43,941 nt of DNA, from contig NZ_VFUA01000051.1 in assembly GCF_006440735.1 (NCBI RefSeq), positions 1 through 43,941 of the forward strand, in the 5' to 3' direction. The first letter of the stretch is position 1. Each line of letters begins with the position of its first letter. The position numbers and the translations under genes are program-made. Source of the DNA: Mesorhizobium sp. B2-7-1 (GTDB taxonomy: Bacteria > Pseudomonadota > Alphaproteobacteria > Rhizobiales > Rhizobiaceae). The notes beneath the pieces were generated by a model. It saw only the letters and a program-made list of their open reading frames with translations, searched no databases and was not told the origin of the DNA. This document shows, piece after piece, positions 38,726-43,941 of the stretch.

Positions 38726-41700
38726 ATGGTTCGCTTTGGGGAGGGGCACGCCATAGCAGCCGCGAAGGGACTCCTTGTAAAGGTTCGTGGCGACGGCGCG
38801 GGACTCTCGGTGCGAGGCGGGCCGCCTCGGATCGGCGGAATCGAAGCAGAACCGATCCTCTCTCTGCCGGCCGACGCAGCAAGCGCCGGCACGGCCGCCG
38901 ACGCGGATCGCGGCGCCACCTGGTTGCGGTTGGCCACGGATGCCGCCGATACGGAAAATCCCTGGGACCACGTCCACGATCTTGTCGCCCGCAATCCTGC
39001 GCTGGCGACCGCAGGCGGCGAGGTGCTCGCGGTCGAGCCCGACATCCTGCAGCAATGGGACTACAAGGACAGCGGCGGCGATCGCGGCCAGGGTGCAAGT
39101 GCCGCCCCGACATGCGCTTTCGACGACCAGGACCCGAGCGGCGGACAAGCGACGGTGCAGGGCAGGGTCGCCTGGAACGCCGCGCCGGACTTCAGCCAGT
39201 TCCTGGCGGCGCGCAACAAGGTGGGCGCCAAGCAGGCCAACATCACCATCGCCCATCTCGATACCGGGTTCGATCCGGGCCACCAAACCATTCCCGCCGC
39301 GCTTTTGACAGCGCAGCAGCGCAATTTCGTCGATGATGGGACCGGTCCGAACAACGCGACCGACCACGCTCCGGCCGGCACGCTGACCAGCAACCGCGGC
39401 CATGGAACCGGCACGCTCAGCCTGCTTGCCGGCAACAAGCTCGACGGCACGTCGCCGCACTGGCCGGGCTTCACCGATTTCGTCGGCGGCGCGCCGCTGG
39501 CGAAGATCCTGCCGGTGCGCATCGCCGACTGGGTGGTGCGGCTGACCACCGGCACCATGGTGCAGGGCATCGACTATGCGCGCCAGCAGGGCGCGCAGGT
39601 GCTGTCGATGAGCATGGGCGGCTTCACCTCGCAGGCTCTGGTCGACGCCGTCAACCTCGCCTACGACCACGGCCTGGTCATGGTCACGGCGGCCGGCAAC
39701 AATTTCACCATCACGCCACGCAGCATCGTCTATCCCGCGCGCTACAACCGCGTGCTCGCGGCCTGCGGTGTGATGGGCGACGGGCGCGCCTATGCCGGGC
39801 TCGCCCTCGGCACCATGCAGGGCAATTACGGGCCGCCTTCGAAGATGGCCACGGCGCTCGGCGCCTACACGCCTAACGTGCCCTGGGCCGAGATCGATTG
39901 CCGCAAGGTGGTCGACATGGACGGCAGCGGCACGTCGGCCGCGACGCCGCAGGTTGCTGCCGCGGCCGCACTGTGGCTCGCCGAGCATTGGGACGTGGTG
40001 AAGAATTATCCCCAACCGTGGATGCGGATCGAGGCGGTGCGCAAGGCGTTGTTCGCCAAGGCCTTGAAATCGACGGCCAAGATGAATGCGGCGGAGACGA
40101 AGCAGAAGATCGGGCAGGGCGTTTTGCGGGCCTTCGACGCGCTGGACTTCCCGCCGCCGTCGGCGACCAGCCTGACGAAGCTCGCGCCCGCCAACTACAC
40201 ATGGAGCTGGCTCGACCTTTTGACCGGCGGCAATTCGCTGGCGCCCCCGCCCGCAACGCTTCGGCAGCGAATGATGTTTGCGCTGGAACTGACGCAGATG
40301 GCGCAGGTCACGGCGGCAGTCGAACTGGCGATCGCCGACCCGGATGGCGATCCGGGCAGTATTTCGGCCGCGGCGCGCAACCGCTACCTCGAAGCGGCGC
40401 TCGACCAGGGCAATCCGTCGAAGCCGCTGAAGGCCTTTCTGGAAGGTTTGCTCGGGCGGCCGGGCGCCAGCGCAACCGCTCCCGCGCCCGCGCCGGTCGT
40501 GGGTCCGGCGCCGGCCATCAGGCGCAAGCCGCGGCCGCTGCCGCCGCCGCAACGGCGCCTTCGCATCTACGCGCTCGATCCCTCGGTGGCCAAGCGGCTG
40601 GATTCGGTTTCGGTCTACCAGGCGACGCTTTCGGTGCCGTGGGACGACGAGCCGGCGACGGACAAGCCGCTGCTGCCCGGTCCGATCGGCGAATATCTCG
40701 AAGTGGTCGATGTCGATCCCGCGTCCGATCGTGTCTACGACCCGGTCGACCTGAATCACAAGGTGCTTCTGGCGCAGGACGGCCTGCCGCCTTCGGAGGG
40801 GAATCCGAAATTCCACCAGCAGATGGTCTACGCCGTCGCCATGACCACGATCGGCCATTTCGAGCGCGCGCTTGGCCGGCGGGCGTTGTGGGCGCCGCAC
40901 TATGCCGAAGCTCCCGGCCGGGCCGGCGACATGACGGTGAAGGCGCATTACGTGCCGCGCCTGCGCATCTATCCGCACGCGCTGCGCGCCGAGAATGCCT
41001 ATTACAGCCCCGAAAAGAAGGCGCTGCTGTTCGGCTATTTCCCGGCGACCAGCAATGAGGGCGACGTCACCACGCCCGGAACGACGGTGTTTTCGTGCCT
41101 GTCCAGCGACATCGTCGCGCACGAGATGTCGCATGCCTTGCTCGACGGGCTGCATCGCCGCTTCCAGGAAGCGTCCAACCCGGACGTGCCGGCCTTCCAC
41201 GAGGCTTTCGCCGACGTCGTCGCGCTGTTCCAGCATTTCACCCTGAAGGAACTGGTCAGCTTCGAAATCGGCAAGGCTCGGGGCGAATTGTCGGCCGCCT
41301 CGCTGCTTTCGGGCATCGCCAGGCAGTTCGGCGAAGGCAGCGGCAGGGCCGGGCCGTTGCGCGAATATGGCGGCGCCGGCATGGCCGATCTCGACTACGA
41401 CAAGACCTTCGAGGCGCATAACCGCGGCTCGATCCTGGTCTTCGCCGTCTACCAGGCCTTCCTGGCGATCGCCGACCGGCGGACCGACGATCTGATCCAG
41501 CTCGCCACCGGCGGCTCCGGCATCCTGCCGGCGGGAACCTTGCATCCGAGCCTGATCGAGCGCCTGACCGACGAGGTGGCCAAGACCGCGAAGCAGATGC
41601 TGACCATGTGCATCCGCGCGCTCGACTATTGCCCTTCCGTCGACATCACCTTCGGCGAATATCTGCGCGCGCTGATCACCGCCGACCGCGACGCCTATCC

Positions 41701-42433
41701 CGACGACCCGCTTCACTATCGTCTGGCCTTCCTGGAATCGTTCCGCAAATGGAAGCTGTTGCCGCGCGACGTCCGCACCATCTCGGAAGAGACGCTCGCC
41801 TGGAGCGCGCCGGAGGACCCGTCGCCGGCCTGGTTGAAGGGGCTGCTCAGCAAGATCGACCTCGGCTGGAACCAGAAATTGAAGCGGGCCGAGATCTTCG
41901 CGCTCAACGACAAGAACCGCTATGCGCTGTGGAAGGCGATGCACAAGGCCTTCGCCTCCACCCCGGACCTCTACAAGCAGTTCGGCCTGCTGCCCGATCT
42001 GCCGCGCTACAATGAGGACGGCACGGTCATGCATGCGCCGAAGAAGGGCGAGACGACCTTCGACATCTACAGCGTGCGCCCGACGCGCCGCGTCGAGCCG
42101 GACGGCTCGTTCCGCGTCGAGGTCGTGGCCGTCATCCAGCAGCGCATTCCGGTCGCGCCCGACGGTACGGCGATGCCGCAAGGCATGACCAAGGGCGACG
42201 GCTTCTTCTGGTTCCGCGGCGGCGCCACGATCATCATCGACCCGCGCGAGGATTCCGAGGAGATCCGCTACTCGATCATCAAGAACACCGGCAGCGCGGA
42301 CCGGCAGAAACGTCAGGCCGGGACGATGGCCGCCAACTATCTGTCGCCGCTGAGAGCGCTTTATTTCGGCGGCGAGGTGTCGGAGCCCTTTGCCTTGCTG
42401 CATGCCAGCGACGGAGACGACGACCATGTCTAG
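38726..42433 (+). CDS. Dual protease: subtilisin (S8) domain fused to an HExxH metallopeptidase domain
   Basis: A 1,235-residue protein with two complete-looking protease sites. The S8 domain (about 150-450) has Asp179 in IAHLDTGFD, His226 in NRGHGTGTLS and Ser404 in GSGTSAATPQVAAA. A Pro/Ala-rich linker (about 600-640) leads to a zinc-protease domain (about 700-980) with HEMSHALLDG (His799, Glu800, His803) and a probable third ligand Glu826 in HEAFADVVALF, the gluzincin arrangement. A C-terminal region (about 980-1235) is unrecognised. There is no signal peptide, so it may act in the cytoplasm or be exported unusually. The start has a weak ribosome-binding site. Its last eight bases overlap the MBL gene, so they are translationally coupled. 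Confidence 0.85.
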   Translation: MVRFGEGHAIAAAKGLLVKVRGDGAGLSVRGGPPRIGGIEAEPILSLPADAASAGTAADADRGATWLRLATDAADTENPWDHVHDLVARNPALATAGGEVLAVEPDILQQWDYKDSGGDRGQGASAAPTCAFDDQDPSGGQATVQGRVAWNAAPDFSQFLAARNKVGAKQANITIAHLDTGFDPGHQTIPAALLTAQQRNFVDDGTGPNNATDHAPAGTLTSNRGHGTGTLSLLAGNKLDGTSPHWPGFTDFVGGAPLAKILPVRIADWVVRLTTGTMVQGIDYARQQGAQVLSMSMGGFTSQALVDAVNLAYDHGLVMVTAAGNNFTITPRSIVYPARYNRVLAACGVMGDGRAYAGLALGTMQGNYGPPSKMATALGAYTPNVPWAEIDCRKVVDMDGSGTSAATPQVAAAAALWLAEHWDVVKNYPQPWMRIEAVRKALFAKALKSTAKMNAAETKQKIGQGVLRAFDALDFPPPSATSLTKLAPANYTWSWLDLLTGGNSLAPPPATLRQRMMFALELTQMAQVTAAVELAIADPDGDPGSISAAARNRYLEAALDQGNPSKPLKAFLEGLLGRPGASATAPAPAPVVGPAPAIRRKPRPLPPPQRRLRIYALDPSVAKRLDSVSVYQATLSVPWDDEPATDKPLLPGPIGEYLEVVDVDPASDRVYDPVDLNHKVLLAQDGLPPSEGNPKFHQQMVYAVAMTTIGHFERALGRRALWAPHYAEAPGRAGDMTVKAHYVPRLRIYPHALRAENAYYSPEKKALLFGYFPATSNEGDVTTPGTTVFSCLSSDIVAHEMSHALLDGLHRRFQEASNPDVPAFHEAFADVVALFQHFTLKELVSFEIGKARGELSAASLLSGIARQFGEGSGRAGPLREYGGAGMADLDYDKTFEAHNRGSILVFAVYQAFLAIADRRTDDLIQLATGGSGILPAGTLHPSLIERLTDEVAKTAKQMLTMCIRALDYCPSVDITFGEYLRALITADRDAYPDDPLHYRLAFLESFRKWKLLPRDVRTISEETLAWSAPEDPSPAWLKGLLSKIDLGWNQKLKRAEIFALNDKNRYALWKAMHKAFASTPDLYKQFGLLPDLPRYNEDGTVMHAPKKGETTFDIYSVRPTRRVEPDGSFRVEVVAVIQQRIPVAPDGTAMPQGMTKGDGFFWFRGGATIIIDPREDSEEIRYSIIKNTGSADRQKRQAGTMAANYLSPLRALYFGGEVSEPFALLHASDGDDDHV

Positions 42434-43941
42434 AAAGCCGGCAGCGAGGGCAAGGCCTGCACAAGCGGCTGTCGCGGCCGCGCAGGCAACCGGCGTCACC
42501 GTGCGGCATTACTGCCAGGGCATCGGCGATTGTCACCTGCTTACCTTCAAGAAGGCGGATGGCAAGCCGTTCCGCATGCTCATCGATTGCGGCATCCATG
42601 TCTCGATCGCGGGCGGCCCGGCGCTGGTCGGCGACATCGTCGCCGACATCAGGAAAGAGACCGGCGGCAAGATCGATATCCTCGTCGTCACGCACGAGCA
42701 CTGGGACCATGTCTCCGGCTTCCTGACCGCGAAGGACCTTTTCAAGGATTTCGTCGTCGCCGATGTCTGGATGGCGTGGACCGAGAATCCTGCCGACGCC
42801 GAGGCCACGGAGCTGGACAAGTTCAAGGGCCAGGCGATCGCCGCGCTGCAGGGCGTGGGCCAGAGGCTCGACGGAATGCAGGGACTGAGCCCTTACATGG
42901 CCGGCGTCCGTGACGGGCTGCAGTCCGTGCTGGGCTTCCAGTTCGGCGCCGCCGGCGAGCGGGTGCGCTCGGCCCGCGACGCGGCGGCCAAGCTTTCGCA
43001 AAAACCGTCACCGACCTATTTCGAGCCCGGCGGGCCGCCGGTGTCGATCGATGCATTGCCCAACCTTCGCGTCTATGTGCTCGGCCCGCCGCGCGACAAG
43101 GCGGCGCTGCGGCTGGAGGAGAAGGCAAGCGAGATGTTCCCGCTGGCCAGCGGCGGCCCGTTCGCGCGGGCGTTGGCGAGCGGCCTCAAGATGAACGAGG
43201 CGGCCGATGCCGATTACGTCGACGAGCTCAGTCCGTTCGAACGCAATGTCGGCACGCCGCTCTCAGCGGCGCTGAACGGCGACAAGGGCAGCGACCCGGC
43301 CGTCGATATCGGCGCCTTTGTCCGCAAGCATTACTCTGGGCCGGTCTCGGTCGCGGCCGCGATGGAAGACCGCGACCAGTCCTGGCGGCGTATCGACGCC
43401 GACTGGATGGGGATCGCCGCCGACCTTGCCCTTCAGCTCGATCGCGGCGTCAACAACACCAGCCTGGTGCTTGTCTTCGAATTCATCGACTCAGGGCACG
43501 TGTTGCTGTTCCCGGGTGACGCCCAGATCGGCAACTGGCTGAGCTGGAAGGACCTGAAATGGCCGGTGGGGCAGGGCACCGTCACATCAACCGATCTTCT
43601 GGCGCGCACCGTCTATCTCAAGGTCGCCCATCACGGCAGCCAGAACGCCACGCCGGAAAAACAGGGTTTTGATCTGCTGACGAGCAGCGACCTGTCGGCC
43701 TTCATCCCCACGAACAAGGTCGACGCAATGAAAGTGCATTGGGGCGAGATGCCCTATGACGGCATCCTGACCGCGCTCGAGACGAAGACCAAGGGCCGCG
43801 TTATACGAGCGGACGATCCGTGGCTGGCGGACAAGAACGGCAAGCCGGCCTTTGCCGCGCCATCCGGTTCGATCCAGGCGGTGCGCAGCGCGCCGCGCGA
43901 TGCGGCACGCGGGCCGGGCGGGCTTTGGGTCGAGGTGGATC
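42426..43941 (+). CDS. Metallo-beta-lactamase-fold hydrolase (3' end beyond window)
   Basis: An open frame runs from ATG 42426 to the window edge, over 505 codons. The MBL metal site is THEHWDHVSG (His90, His92, Asp94, His95), preceded by GIGDCHLLTF and the strand MLIDCG; VLLFPGDA supplies the later Asp, and KVAHHGSQNATP (His402-His403) is the final ligand, as in ComEC-like and other long MBL proteins. Between about 150 and 300 lies an insertion without clear motifs. The ATG lies in the protease gene's final codons (ACCATGTCTAG), so the two are made together. Hydrolytic target unknown. Confidence 0.88.
   Translation, partial: MSRKPAARARPAQAAVAAAQATGVTVRHYCQGIGDCHLLTFKKADGKPFRMLIDCGIHVSIAGGPALVGDIVADIRKETGGKIDILVVTHEHWDHVSGFLTAKDLFKDFVVADVWMAWTENPADAEATELDKFKGQAIAALQGVGQRLDGMQGLSPYMAGVRDGLQSVLGFQFGAAGERVRSARDAAAKLSQKPSPTYFEPGGPPVSIDALPNLRVYVLGPPRDKAALRLEEKASEMFPLASGGPFARALASGLKMNEAADADYVDELSPFERNVGTPLSAALNGDKGSDPAVDIGAFVRKHYSGPVSVAAAMEDRDQSWRRIDADWMGIAADLALQLDRGVNNTSLVLVFEFIDSGHVLLFPGDAQIGNWLSWKDLKWPVGQGTVTSTDLLARTVYLKVAHHGSQNATPEKQGFDLLTSSDLSAFIPTNKVDAMKVHWGEMPYDGILTALETKTKGRVIRADDPWLADKNGKPAFAAPSGSIQAVRSAPRDAARGPGGLWVEVD

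Noticed and set aside
38657..42499. A 1,280-codon open frame on the minus strand opposite the protease gene
   Set aside because: The sense strand encodes clear S8 and HExxH domains. The antisense product is rich in Arg, His and Gly with no recognisable domain, as expected from GC-rich codon bias.

Overview
The window looks like chromosomal DNA of a rhizobial alphaproteobacterium, most likely Mesorhizobium or a close relative. This is inferred from high GC, short DUF982 proteins, a retropepsin-like protease paired with DUF1289, rhizobial-type cell-envelope proteins, and a short palindromic intergenic repeat that I associate with this group. I see no rRNA, tRNA, CRISPR array, insertion sequence or prophage.

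Bases 1-31,000 are mostly ordinary housekeeping and accessory genes in short operons. In order they are: an NCS1 nucleobase permease; small DUF982, SH3 and membrane proteins around two decayed copies of an hlyD 3' end (1.9-4.4 kb); dusA; a retropepsin-like protease with a DUF1289 protein; cobT; a membrane histidine kinase; a nuclease, GST, uracil-DNA glycosylase-like and Lrp run (9.4-11.9 kb); a DUF3299, GNAT, AlkD-like and 3-hydroxyisobutyrate dehydrogenase-like run; a polar amino acid ABC importer without its ATPase (14.9-17.3 kb); mobB, mobA and, further on, moaA for molybdenum cofactor; and two small regulator/target pairs with clear operator palindromes (MarR with an alpha/beta hydrolase at 23.4 kb, TetR with an SDR at 26.2 kb). 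A PlsY-like acyltransferase resembling cyanobacterial forms, a rhodanese, a large L,D-transpeptidase and several small envelope proteins complete this part.

Bases 31,265-43,941 form a distinct block and are the most interesting part. It encodes a class III nucleotide cyclase with TolB-like and TPR regions; a 1,408-residue protein joining a cytochrome P450 to a dye-decolorizing (DyP) peroxidase through a membrane-anchored middle region; a Crp/Fnr regulator whose cyclic-nucleotide pocket and recognition helix look intact; a 1,235-residue protein carrying both a subtilisin (S8) triad and an HExxH zinc-protease motif; and, overlapping its stop codon, a metallo-beta-lactamase-fold protein that runs off the window. 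Perfect CRP-type sites (TGTGA-N6-TCACA) lie upstream of the P450-DyP gene (33074-33089) and of the protease gene (38553-38568). I infer a self-contained circuit: the cyclase makes cAMP, the Crp-like protein binds it, and it controls an oxidative enzyme and a protease/hydrolase operon. The regulatory sequence and domain motifs are read directly. The biological role (lipid hydroperoxide handling, stress response or conflict system) is unknown.
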